Positions 16,277 through 24,023 of a stretch of DNA of 64,000 bases are shown here, piece after piece. The first letter of the stretch is position 1. Every line of letters begins with the position of its first letter. The DNA lies in contig JAEYUQ010000001.1 of assembly GCA_023432405.1 (NCBI GenBank), forward strand, positions 1 through 64,000, given 5' to 3'. The position numbers and the translations under genes were made by a program. Below the pieces are notes generated by a model. That model did not search any database and was not told where the DNA came from. It saw only the letters and a program-made list of their open reading frames with translations. Source of the DNA: Actinomycetes bacterium (GTDB taxonomy: Bacteria; Actinomycetota; Actinomycetes; Mycobacteriales; Mycobacteriaceae).

Positions 16277-17254
16277 ATGGCTAATCTTCGCGAACTGCGA
16301 GATCGAATTCGGTCCGTCAATTCGACTAAGAAGATCACCAAGGCTCAAGAGCTGATCGCAACATCGCGAATCACAAAGGCACAGGCTCGTGTAGAAGCGG
16401 CGGAACCCTACGCCGTGGAAATGCACAAAGTGCTGGAGCGCTTGGCGTCTGCAAGCTCTCTGGAGCATCCGATGCTCCATCCAAGGGAGAACGGTAAGGT
16501 TGCCGCGGTTCTCGTGGTAACCAGTGACCGCGGTATGGCTGGTGGCTACAACCACAACGTACTTAAGCGCGCCGCTGAGCTGGAGGCTCTCCTTGAAGAA
16601 GAAGGCTATGAGGTAGTTCGCTACGTAACAGGCCAAAAGGGAATTGCCTACTACAAGTTCCGCAACCAGGACATTCGTGGTAGTTGGGCTGGCTTTTCGC
16701 AGGATCCCACTTGGCAGGCAACGCATGATGTGCGCCGCCACCTCATTGATGGGTTCCTTGCCTCCTCAGAAGGTGAAGCGAAAGGCCGCGAGGGTACTGG
16801 AGGTGTTGACCTGCCAGTACGAGGTTTTGATCAAGTCCACATCGTGTACACACAGTTTGTGTCGATGCTCACTCAGAAGCCCGTCGCTTTTCAGTTGCTG
16901 CCGATTGAGCCGGTGTACGTGGATCCGGAATTAGAGATTGGGGATGACATTCTCAGCGATGTCACCGATGAGATCTCCGCGGATTATGACTTTGAGCCAG
17001 ACCCGGATACCCTCCTGGCGGAATTGCTGCCCAAGTATGCATCACGAACCTTGTTCTCCTGCTTCTTGGAAGCATCAGCTTCGGAGTCGGCATCGCGACG
17101 CAATGCAATGAAGTCTGCATCTGATAACGCAACGGAATTGGTTAAGGATCTCTCGCGAGTGGCCAACCAAGCACGTCAGGCGCAGATTACTCAGGAAATC
17201 ACAGAGATCGTCGGTGGCGCTAGCGCGCTCGGCGAAAGCGGAGAAAGTGACTAG
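16277..17254 (+). CDS. atpG: ATP synthase F1 subunit gamma
   Basis: Gamma is the central rotor shaft. The 325-residue protein begins with the conserved MANLRELRDRIRSVNSTKKITKAQELIATSRI helix (shown here only in outline) and ends with the complementary coiled-coil helix rich in SASRRNAMKSASDNA. The central domain contains SDRGMAGGYNHN. An acidic, serine-rich insertion around residues 165-180 is like the extra loop found in mycobacterial gamma. It begins 60 bases after atpA with GGAGGCG upstream. Confidence 0.95.
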   Translation: MANLRELRDRIRSVNSTKKITKAQELIATSRITKAQARVEAAEPYAVEMHKVLERLASASSLEHPMLHPRENGKVAAVLVVTSDRGMAGGYNHNVLKRAAELEALLEEEGYEVVRYVTGQKGIAYYKFRNQDIRGSWAGFSQDPTWQATHDVRRHLIDGFLASSEGEAKGREGTGGVDLPVRGFDQVHIVYTQFVSMLTQKPVAFQLLPIEPVYVDPELEIGDDILSDVTDEISADYDFEPDPDTLLAELLPKYASRTLFSCFLEASASESASRRNAMKSASDNATELVKDLSRVANQARQAQITQEITEIVGGASALGESGESD

Positions 17255-17257
17255 ATT

Positions 17258-18706
17258 ATGACCACAGCTCTTAGCGAGCACAGCACACAGGAGACGGCTA
17301 CTGCCGGTCGCGTTGTGCGTGTTATTGGTCCGGTCGTCGACGTGGAATTCCCGCGCGGCGAGCTACCGGCCCTCTACAATGCCTTGACCGTCGAGGTGAC
17401 CCTCGAGGCCGTGGCAAAAACTATTACTCTTGAGACGGCTCAGCACCTTGGCGACGGCCTCGTGCGCACCATTTCCATGGCTCCTACCGATGGTCTGGTG
17501 CGTGGGGCAACTGTCACCAATACGGGCAAGCCCATCAGCGTGCCTGTGGGCGACGTCGTCAAGGGACACGTCTTTAATGCTCTGGGCGATTGCCTGGACG
17601 AGCCGGGCTTAGGCCGAGACGGCGAGCAGTGGGGAATCCACCGTGAGCCTCCGGAGTTCAAGGACTTGGAAGGTAAAACCGAGATCCTGGAGACCGGCAT
17701 TAAAGTTATTGACCTGCTGACCCCCTATGTGAAGGGTGGCAAGATTGGCCTGTTCGGCGGTGCCGGTGTGGGCAAGACGGTGCTGATTCAGGAGATGATC
17801 ACCCGTATTGCCCGCGAGTTCTCTGGTACCTCCGTGTTCGCCGGTGTGGGCGAGCGTACCCGTGAGGGCACTGACCTCTTCCTGGAAATGGAAGAGATGG
17901 GCGTGCTTCAGGACACCGCGTTGGTATTCGGTCAGATGGACGAGCCGCCGGGAGTTCGTATGCGCGTGGCTTTGTCCGGCTTGACCATGGCAGAGTACTT
18001 CCGCGATGTTCAGCACCAGGACGTGCTGCTGTTCATTGACAACATCTTCCGTTTCACGCAGGCTGGCTCTGAGGTGTCCACCCTGCTGGGTCGTATGCCT
18101 TCAGCCGTGGGTTATCAGCCCACCCTGGCTGATGAGATGGGTGTTCTTCAGGAGCGCATTACCTCCACGAAGGGCCGTTCCATTACTTCTCTGCAGGCTG
18201 TGTACGTCCCTGCTGACGACTACACTGACCCTGCTCCGGCAACCACCTTCGCCCACCTGGATGCCACCACGGAGCTTGACCGTGGTATTGCTTCGAAGGG
18301 TATTTACCCTGCGGTGAACCCGTTGACCTCTACCTCTCGTATTCTGGAACCCGGAATTGTCGGTGAGCGGCATTACAACGTTGCTCAGCGTGTGATCGGG
18401 ATCTTGCAGAAGAACAAAGAGTTGCAGGACATTATCGCCATCCTGGGTATGGACGAGTTGTCTGAAGAAGACAAGATCACCGTCCAGCGGGCACGCCGTA
18501 TTGAGCGTTTCTTGGGTCAGAACTTCTTTGTGGCTGAGAAGTTCACTGGTATTCCAGGCTCCTATGTTCCGCTGTCGGAGACCATTGAGGCCTTTGAGAA
18601 GCTCTGCAATGGTGACTTTGATGCTTATCCGGAGCAGGCCTTCAATGGTCTGGGTGGTCTGGATGACGTTGAGGCCGCATATCAGAAGCTGACCGAGAAG
18701 AAGTAG
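17258..18706 (+). CDS. atpD: ATP synthase F1 subunit beta
   Basis: Beta carries the catalytic sites. The 482-residue protein shows Walker A GGAGVGKT, the catalytic Glu in GVGERTREG, Walker B VLLFIDNIFRF, and the DELSEEDK segment near the C-terminus. An N-terminal extension of about 15 Thr/Glu-rich residues precedes the first beta-barrel strand (GRVVRVIGPVVDVEF). It starts at ATG 17258, three bases after the atpG stop. Confidence 0.98.
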   Translation: MTTALSEHSTQETATAGRVVRVIGPVVDVEFPRGELPALYNALTVEVTLEAVAKTITLETAQHLGDGLVRTISMAPTDGLVRGATVTNTGKPISVPVGDVVKGHVFNALGDCLDEPGLGRDGEQWGIHREPPEFKDLEGKTEILETGIKVIDLLTPYVKGGKIGLFGGAGVGKTVLIQEMITRIAREFSGTSVFAGVGERTREGTDLFLEMEEMGVLQDTALVFGQMDEPPGVRMRVALSGLTMAEYFRDVQHQDVLLFIDNIFRFTQAGSEVSTLLGRMPSAVGYQPTLADEMGVLQERITSTKGRSITSLQAVYVPADDYTDPAPATTFAHLDATTELDRGIASKGIYPAVNPLTSTSRILEPGIVGERHYNVAQRVIGILQKNKELQDIIAILGMDELSEEDKITVQRARRIERFLGQNFFVAEKFTGIPGSYVPLSETIEAFEKLCNGDFDAYPEQAFNGLGGLDDVEAAYQKLTEKK

Positions 18707-18719
18707 GGAGATCCAGGAC

Positions 18720-19097
18720 ATGGCTGACATCACCACTGAATTAGTGGCTGTGGAGCGCAAGCTCTGGAGTGGCAAGGCAACCTTTGTCAGCGCTGAGACC
18801 ACTGAGGGTGAGATTGGCGTGTTGCCTGGTCACGAGCCTATGTTCGGCCAGCTGGTGGAAAACGGTGTGGTCACTATTAGAACCGATGCCGGAGAGAGGC
18901 TCGTTGCCGCCGTCGTTGGCGGTTTCCTCTCTGTGAGCAAGGATAAAGTGACCGTTCTCGCTGACTACGCGGTGTGGGCCGATGAGGTTGATCGTGCTGA
19001 AGCTGAGGCGGATCTCACATCCGAGGACTATTATCGCAAGACTCGGGCTGAGGCTGGTCTCAAGGCACTTCGCCGTAAAGAAAACGCTCGTGTATAG
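18720..19097 (+). CDS. atpC: ATP synthase F1 subunit epsilon
   Basis: Epsilon binds gamma and the c-ring and regulates ATP hydrolysis. The 125-residue product has the N-terminal beta-sandwich (VAVERKLWSGKATFVSAETTEGE, then GVLPGHEPMFGQL) and a short C-terminal helical part. It is the last gene of the operon and is followed 16 bases later by a strong terminator. Confidence 0.95.
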   Translation: MADITTELVAVERKLWSGKATFVSAETTEGEIGVLPGHEPMFGQLVENGVVTIRTDAGERLVAAVVGGFLSVSKDKVTVLADYAVWADEVDRAEAEADLTSEDYYRKTRAEAGLKALRRKENARV

Positions 19098-19112
19098 CGT
19101 GTGCTGATACTC

Positions 19113-19156
19113 AAAACCCCAGTTACTTCCGGTATTGGAGTGGCTGGGGTTTTCTT
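19113..19156 (+). terminator. Rho-independent terminator of the atp operon
   Basis: A perfect 10-bp stem (AAAACCCCAG and CTGGGGTTTT) encloses a 21-base loop directly after atpC, and the stem's own T-run is followed by CTTA. It closes the ATP synthase transcript. Confidence 0.8.
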
Positions 19157-19253
19157 ATGCAAAGGTACTTAGAACATTCGGGTGGGGTTGTAGGATAAGG
19201 AGAGTTAGCTTAAAAATACCTGTAGAATCCATGAGTACTGAGGAGGCAAGGGG

Positions 19254-19715
19254 ATGAACATCTTTATATGGCTCCTGCTACTGGTTCTCTTAGCGCCACT
19301 ACTCATCGCTCTTTCTCGTTTCCTCCTTTTACGCTCTCGTGGATCTCAAATTCTCTTCCGTCGCCTTCCGGCTGGAGACGCCCAGCACTGGCGCCACGGA
19401 GTCCTCATCTATCGCCAGGATAAGGCTTATTTTTATAAGCTTCGTTCTCTGCGCCTTGGCCCTGACATCATCTTTGATCGCTCCCATATTACGGTGCAGT
19501 CACATCGCAAACCGACGCAATATGAGGCGTCAATTCTCCCAGAGATGCGTGATGTGATTGTGGGACGTGCCGGGACAATTCCTTTTGAAGCCTCTATGGG
19601 TTTTCACGAGGAGATGGCCTTCACCTCGTGGGTGGAAACTGCCCCCGATCTTCGCCGCGAGCGTTTGGATCACAAGGCGCTGGTGAAGCGTGCCCGCCGC
19701 CGCGATAGTGTGTAG
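19254..19715 (+). CDS. DUF2550 membrane protein
   Basis: This 153-residue protein of unknown role belongs to the DUF2550 family, found immediately downstream of the ATP synthase operon across Mycobacteriales. One N-terminal membrane helix (IFIWLLLLVLLAPLLIALSRF, in outline) is followed by a basic cytosolic domain with the family HGVLIYRQDKAYFYKLRSLRLGPD block and an Arg-rich end. AGGAGGCAAGGGG before ATG 19254 gives a clear ribosome binding site. Its own promoter is expected, since a terminator separates it from atpC. Confidence 0.85.
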   Translation: MNIFIWLLLLVLLAPLLIALSRFLLLRSRGSQILFRRLPAGDAQHWRHGVLIYRQDKAYFYKLRSLRLGPDIIFDRSHITVQSHRKPTQYEASILPEMRDVIVGRAGTIPFEASMGFHEEMAFTSWVETAPDLRRERLDHKALVKRARRRDSV

Positions 19716-19743
19716 TGAGCCAAAGCCAGCTACTGTGTAGCAC

Positions 19744-20436
19744 GTGCGTGTAGTTCTTGCTGATTGTGAAGTTGACTATGTAGGCCGCCTTGATGCCCAT
19801 CTTCCTATGGCGTCTCGGCTTATCCTCATCAAAGCGGATGGTTCGGTGTCCATTCATGCTGATGACCGCGCCTATAAACCACTAAATTGGATGACTCCTC
19901 CCTGTACGTTGACACAAACCCCCATCCTTGACGACGCCGCTGAAGAGACGGGCGAGCAGTTGTGGCTGGTGGAAAATCCGAAAGGAGAGCAGCTACGGAT
20001 CACTGTTAAGAACATCACTCTGGATTACTCGGCCGACCTGGGGGTGGATCCCGGACTTCAAAAGGACGGTGTAGAGGAACACCTGCAGCAGCTTTTGGCG
20101 CAGCATGTGGATACCTTTGGTGATGGTTTTACTCTCTTGCGGAGAGAGTTTCCCACACCCATTGGGCCGGTTGACCTCATGGTGCGCGATCCCGAGGGCA
20201 CTGCCGTTGCTGTGGAGGTCAAGCGCCGTGGTGGGATTGATGGTGTTGAACAGTTGGCCAGATATTTGGAACAGCTCAACAAAGATCCTGTTATCGCTCC
20301 GGTAAGAGGTATTTTCGCTGCTCAGGAGATTAAACCTCAGGCTAGAGTCCTGGCGGCAGATAGGGGAATCCGCTGCGTGATTTTGGACTATGACCAGCTG
20401 CGAGGCTTGAAAAACGATGATCTGACCTTGTTCTAG
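19744..20436 (+). CDS. nucS: Mismatch-specific endonuclease NucS/EndoMS
   Basis: NucS performs non-canonical mismatch repair in Actinobacteria lacking MutS and MutL by cutting both strands at mismatches. The 230-residue product starts at GTG 19744 (MRVVLADCEVDY). The N-terminal dimerisation half contains MASRLILIKADGSVSIHADDRAYKPLNWM in outline. The RecB-like nuclease half has the metal-binding residues in GPVDLMVRD and AVEVKRRGGIDGVEQL. The last residues, DDLTLF, fit the sliding-clamp-binding tail that NucS uses. It borders the accessory island on the left side. Confidence 0.95.
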   Translation: MRVVLADCEVDYVGRLDAHLPMASRLILIKADGSVSIHADDRAYKPLNWMTPPCTLTQTPILDDAAEETGEQLWLVENPKGEQLRITVKNITLDYSADLGVDPGLQKDGVEEHLQQLLAQHVDTFGDGFTLLRREFPTPIGPVDLMVRDPEGTAVAVEVKRRGGIDGVEQLARYLEQLNKDPVIAPVRGIFAAQEIKPQARVLAADRGIRCVILDYDQLRGLKNDDLTLF

Positions 20437-20491
20437 CAGGAGGCTGGTAAGTTCTTTGTGAGCCCGTGTGAATATTAATGAACGGGGTAGA

Positions 20492-21037
20492 ATGATCTCG
20501 AAGTCGTTTCTCAAAGAGATCAGCTATTTAATAGCTACCCTGGGTTTCTCACTGTGTTGTGCAATCCCTGCGAGTGCTGATGACTTGAATACTGAGGTAT
20601 CGAACAGTTCAGCGGTTCTTCAGGGTGCAGATGGTTTAACTCGCAGTACTATTCCAGTCGATTACATAGGATTGCATGGAAAGCGTTTGGCTCTGCAGCC
20701 TGGAGATGTCGTCGTCATTAGTAATAATGACCAGAGGGCAGATATCATGAATGTCCATGGAGAAGTGGTGGGTAGTTTTATAAATCCGCAACTCTATGAT
20801 GACCAAGGTAAGGAAATAAACGCTAGATTCTTTCTTGTTGATGATATTCTCGCGTTGGCAGAGAGAGGGGTACCGGGTACCTGCACTAAAGCTACTGTAG
20901 GAAAATGGACATACAGGATTGGAGCCCTGGGTGTATGTGGAGCCTTTGGTGCCGGTACCGGGGGTCTCGGTGGTGCTGCTTGTAGTGTGGGTGCCATGAC
21001 ACTTGAAGACTCGATTAATTTCGAGTCGGTTTGTTAG
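20492..21037 (+). CDS. Secreted protein with Gly/Ala-rich hydrophobic C-terminus, unknown
   Basis: From ATG 20492 the product has 181 residues. The signal peptide has a Lys-containing start, a hydrophobic core (YLIATLGFSLCCAIP) and cleavage after ASA. The mature middle is acidic and soluble-looking. The C-terminal 55 residues contain four cysteines and a glycine/alanine-rich segment around GAFGAGTGGLGGAACSVGAM that could insert in a membrane. This layout, a soluble pro-part followed by a small hydrophobic cysteine-bearing end, resembles exported bacteriocin-like proteins. The next gene, 18 bases on, encodes a small two-helix membrane protein that could be its immunity partner. GTG 20468 is an alternative start. 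Function is inferred only from layout. Confidence 0.6.
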   Translation: MISKSFLKEISYLIATLGFSLCCAIPASADDLNTEVSNSSAVLQGADGLTRSTIPVDYIGLHGKRLALQPGDVVVISNNDQRADIMNVHGEVVGSFINPQLYDDQGKEINARFFLVDDILALAERGVPGTCTKATVGKWTYRIGALGVCGAFGAGTGGLGGAACSVGAMTLEDSINFESVC

Positions 21038-21055
21038 TTGTTAGGAGGATGATTT

Positions 21056-21286
21056 ATGTCGAGGCTACTGGATCCCAATAGAGTTCTCAGAGGTTTTGGC
21101 GGTGTAATTGCTGGTATATGGATCTACTGCCTGGTGATTGGGCCTCTGCTCTCAGAGGAGAGCTATGTTACTTCAGCACTTGAAAAGGCAAAGAACATGG
21201 GTATAGGCACTACATTCTTGGCAATTGCGATGGGCGCTATTTGGTACTTTATTGCCAAGAAGAGAAATGCCAATTTGGACTCTTGA
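21056..21286 (+). CDS. Small two-helix membrane protein
   Basis: The 76-residue product has two transmembrane helices (about residues 13-32 and 50-67) joined by a short polar loop, ending in a Lys/Arg tail (AKKRNANLDS). AGGAGG eight bases before the ATG is a strong ribosome binding site. It directly follows the gene for the secreted Gly/Ala-rich protein and is very likely co-transcribed with it. Size and topology fit bacteriocin immunity proteins, but no family-specific residues were recognised. Confidence 0.6.
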   Translation: MSRLLDPNRVLRGFGGVIAGIWIYCLVIGPLLSEESYVTSALEKAKNMGIGTTFLAIAMGAIWYFIAKKRNANLDS

Positions 21287-21479
21287 AATAAACGGAAGTA
21301 GATTTCGACAGGATTTCTACCTCTGTTTTATTAAAAAAGATTTTGTCTGATCAAGTTACGCAATATAGATCGAATTATCTACGAAGATGTTGAATTTTCT
21401 GCTCCACAGAGGTGGGTGCTTTTAACGTTAAATCAAGTGACGTCAAAATGCTTATTTTTGTGGGTCGGGTTTGCGTTTG

Positions 21480-21740
21480 TTAGGTTATCAGGGCGTGGGA
21501 CATGCGTTAGGATTGTCCTGTAAAGGTGATTATGCGCCCGTGGTGGACGAGACGGTTAATGATGTCTGCGGCCATGTCGTCGCTGCCGAAGATGTGACCC
21601 CATTGGGACAACGCTAGCTTTGTGGTGATGATAAGGCTTCGTTGTTCGTAAACGTCAGCGATAGCTTGGAACAACAACCGTGCCCCGTGGGTGTCGATAG
21701 GGATATAGCCGAGTTCATCAATAACCATCGATGGAACGAC
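21480..21740 (-). pseudogene. istB: IstB remnant of an IS21-family element
   Basis: The C-terminal third of an IstB helper ATPase is recognisable: VIDELGYIPID, LLFQAIADVYEQRSLIITT, WGHIFG, MAADIINRLVHHGR and FTGQS. In intact IstB a Tyr-Arg follows that point; here a TAA occupies the tyrosine position and the frame continues RMSHALI to another stop. The N-terminal two thirds, including Walker A, and the IstA transposase are missing. At 21740-21750 homology switches abruptly to an IS3-type fragment on the opposite strand. Confidence 0.75.
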
Positions 21741-21749
21741 GTTCTTGAG

Positions 21750-21899
21750 GTTGAGATCGCTACCTTCGAGTGGGTGAACTGGTGGAACCAGATCCGTGTC
21801 CACCAAGCCCTTGACTACTGCACGCTAGTCGAGGTCGAGAACGAGTACTGGCACATCGCCGACGTATCACAGAAAATAAAAACTAGGGCAAACGCCTAG
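21750..21899 (+). pseudogene. C-terminal remnant of an IS3-family transposase
   Basis: About 50 residues (EIATFEWVNWWNQIRVHQAL, then DYCTLVEVENEYW) match the extreme C-terminus of IS3-type DDE transposases, where W-V-x-W-x-N and R-x-H-x-A-L-x-Y-x-T-P-x-E-x-E precede the stop. The catalytic core is absent. The fragment abuts the IstB remnant with fewer than about ten bases between. Confidence 0.7.
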
Positions 21900-21995
21900 G
21901 AAACAAACCCAGGACACTTCATCAAGAACACCCAGAGCGCCCACAATCAGCCTGCCCTCAAACGCATCGACTAAATTCCGAGCCTTCTCTACATA

Positions 21996-22424
21996 TCACT
22001 GTGCTATGCAACCATCAACCTCTCGTCCAGACTCGCTCATCAAAACTGAACGCGTTCTACTCGGAAAGCGCGCTGGAAAGTCATCCTGATAATCGATCTC
22101 CAGCGCGTCAGCCAGCTCCCGAATAATATCATCGTGGATTTCCGCCACTCGAATCACTGTAGGGAAAATGAAAAAGGAATATTTATCCCTCTCCTCGGCG
22201 GATAACTCGACATCCCGGCCGACAATCTCTTCTAGAAGCAGGTTGAACATTGTGCCAGAGTCGTCGGTATTGTAAGCCTGTTCCGAGGCAAAAATTATCT
22301 CATGATCAGTATCTTGCAAAGCGTCGACCTGGTTTTGATACCTTTCTTTTGCCTCATCGAGTTGATCCCACCGGCACACGAAAAAAGTCAAATAACACCA
22401 CGTACTGCGCTCAATTGTTTTCAT
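21996..22424 (-). CDS. Acidic cytosolic protein, cassette gene B, copy 2 (unknown function)
   Basis: The 142-residue protein is strongly acidic and has no signal peptide or membrane helix. A consensus AAGGAGGT lies seven bases before its ATG, so it should be efficiently translated. It starts 13 bases after the secreted cationic protein gene on the same strand. It is a distant relative of the protein at 1019-1450: same length, same position after a paralogous secreted protein, similar L-x(6)-E-x-Y-x(3)-V helix and similar P-x(2)-F-x-S ... S-x(2)-GR end. An acidic cytosolic protein paired with a basic exported one is the usual charge pattern of immunity proteins, but this is inference. No known family was recognised. 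Confidence 0.6.
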   Translation of the reverse strand: MKTIERSTWCYLTFFVCRWDQLDEAKERYQNQVDALQDTDHEIIFASEQAYNTDDSGTMFNLLLEEIVGRDVELSAEERDKYSFFIFPTVIRVAEIHDDIIRELADALEIDYQDDFPARFPSRTRSVLMSESGREVDGCIAQ

Positions 22425-22437
22425 ACTAGCTACCTCC

Positions 22438-22773
22438 TTATATAGGATTCATAGCGAGATCGTAGGCTCCATTCGGAGTGTATCGCTTCTGTGTTTTACA
22501 GTGACGTTTCGTGGCATTGCCAAATTTGGAGACGTAATTATTTGCCTCATTTTCTGCATCTTTCGATCTTTTCTGGGCATTACCGAACACAAAGCCAACC
22601 AGCGGATTACACAGTGTATTTTCATGAACCTGACACTTGACAGTAACCATACCAAGCTCATTCTTATATTGTGGATCATTTTTTCCAACCGAACCTGCAA
22701 CAGGGCTGGCCAAAGAGATTGACACTAGAGCAGTAAGAGCACTACTCACTACCCGAAATTTTTTATTGTACAT
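22438..22773 (-). CDS. Small secreted cationic protein, cassette gene A, copy 2
   Basis: The 111-residue product has a signal peptide (YNKKFRV, then a hydrophobic VSSALTALVSISLASPVAG core). The Lys/Arg-rich mature domain is about 80 residues long and carries cysteines in KCQV, TLCNP and KRHC. AAGGA lies about ten bases before the ATG. The mature domain is the intact paralogue of the frameshifted gene at 699-1017. The conserved core includes NELGM, TVKCQV, NP-x-VG, GN, an Ala-x(3)-Ala helix, YV-x-KFG and KRHC, with the first and last cysteines shared, suggesting one disulfide. I do not recognise a family; a small secreted toxin or effector is one possibility. Confidence 0.65.
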   Translation of the reverse strand: MYNKKFRVVSSALTALVSISLASPVAGSVGKNDPQYKNELGMVTVKCQVHENTLCNPLVGFVFGNAQKRSKDAENEANNYVSKFGNATKRHCKTQKRYTPNGAYDLAMNPI

Positions 22774-23705
22774 GCTATAATCCTTGATGTTTTAATGTTT
22801 TAGCAGTTTTCGATACGATCGATACGCCCAGTCGCTACCCCCACGTTCATCCGAGTTCCGGGTTCCACACTCTTGCACCCTTTATCGAGTTCAAACGCCA
22901 AGACAACTTTTACTCTTTGCCATGTACTGCAATTGTTGTAATGTTTGGAACTTCCCGGCCTAGAGTTTAATGATAACGATTGACAGTTGCAAAAGGAACG
23001 AAACTATCAACTTCGTTTCGTAGTTTTCAGACTTTTGGATGTGGCTGCTTGGAATGTGTAGAGGTAATCCCCAGACCAGATCAAGTTGTCGTTGAAAGCA
23101 CCAAACTCTACTAGTGTCGAAGGGCACATCCGAACGACTGGCAACTCGTCGCCATATAACTGAATCTCATCGGGTGCTCGCATATGTTTCAGCAGGGGGC
23201 GACGGACTTTGAAGAAACAGCACACTACCTGGGATTTACTGAAGTTTCGTATAGTGCTGTTACGGGAATGAGTTTCCACTGGTTGCGTTATACGACAGGC
23301 CTGTGGTGACGTCCTTGTCAGTGTCCCCGGTCATGAGAGCAGTCGATGCTTCTGGCATCAACCTTCGTGCATCCTTGGCGAAGGCAAAAATTATCGCCGA
23401 GGATTCGTCTGACTCGAGCCTCCACCGCAGGCTTCATGATCTAATCGGCATTGCTGGAGGAGGTCACATAGTGCGCGTACATAGGCGTTTGATGGAAAAG
23501 GGAGGGGCTTATTGTTACGAGTAGATGTGACATCAAGGAGTACAGCATGATGATCGAAAACAACTACCTGTGTTGTCTTGGCATCTGTTTTTCCTACCTC
23601 GTGTGAAAGGTCACGAATAGCCCCGGGCAGGGATCACCTTTTACCACGCAAAGCCCATCGTGTGATCCGAGAACATTCCCCATCTCCTGCGTTACCCTGT
23701 AAGGC
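22774..23705. other. 932-base stretch without a convincing gene
   Basis: This holds the upstream region of the minus-strand secreted-protein gene and of the plus-strand thiamine-binding gene. Two short open frames exist: 23007-23279 (minus, 90 codons) and 23303-23524 (plus, 73 codons, containing DASGINLRASLAKAKIIAED). Neither has a recognised family, a clear ribosome binding site or neighbour support. An AACGAA/TTCGTT inverted repeat lies near 23000-23020. The sequence looks like decayed island DNA, consistent with the IS remnants one kilobase away. Confidence 0.5.
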
Positions 23706-24023
23706 ATGATTGTCGCTTTTTCAGTAGCGCCTGCCGTTACTCCTACGGCTGACGCGGAGATGTCCAATGCAGTCGCCAGAGCCGTGCGCGTAGTTCGGGA
23801 GTCTGGGTTACCCTATGAAACCAATGCCATGTTCACTCTTCTGGAAGGGGAGTGGGACGAGGTTTTCTCGGTGATTAAAAAGGCTACTGATGCTGTCCGT
23901 GAGGTTTCGCCACGGGTGTCGTTAGTGATTAAGGCTGATATTCGCAAGGGTTACCACAATCAGATGACTCAGAAGCTAGAGGATTTGGAACGCCAGATTC
24001 AGGTGTTGGAGGAGGACAACTAA
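23706..24023 (+). CDS. MTH1187/YkoF-type thiamine-binding protein (UPF0045)
   Basis: The 105-residue protein belongs to the small ferredoxin-like-fold family that forms tetramers and binds thiamine or hydroxymethylpyrimidine. Recognisable blocks are MIVAFSVAPAV at the N-terminus, Y-E-T-N-A-M-F-T-L-L-E-G-E-W-D-E in the middle, and the VSLVIKADIRKG strand. It ends directly before the ATG of the thioredoxin/TPR gene (TAA then ATG), so the two form an operon. It marks the right border of the accessory island. Confidence 0.85.
   Translation: MIVAFSVAPAVTPTADAEMSNAVARAVRVVRESGLPYETNAMFTLLEGEWDEVFSVIKKATDAVREVSPRVSLVIKADIRKGYHNQMTQKLEDLERQIQVLEEDN

Noticed and set aside
23007..23524. Two short open frames as real genes
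   Set aside because: No ribosome binding site, no recognisable family and no operon partner; better treated as decayed island sequence.
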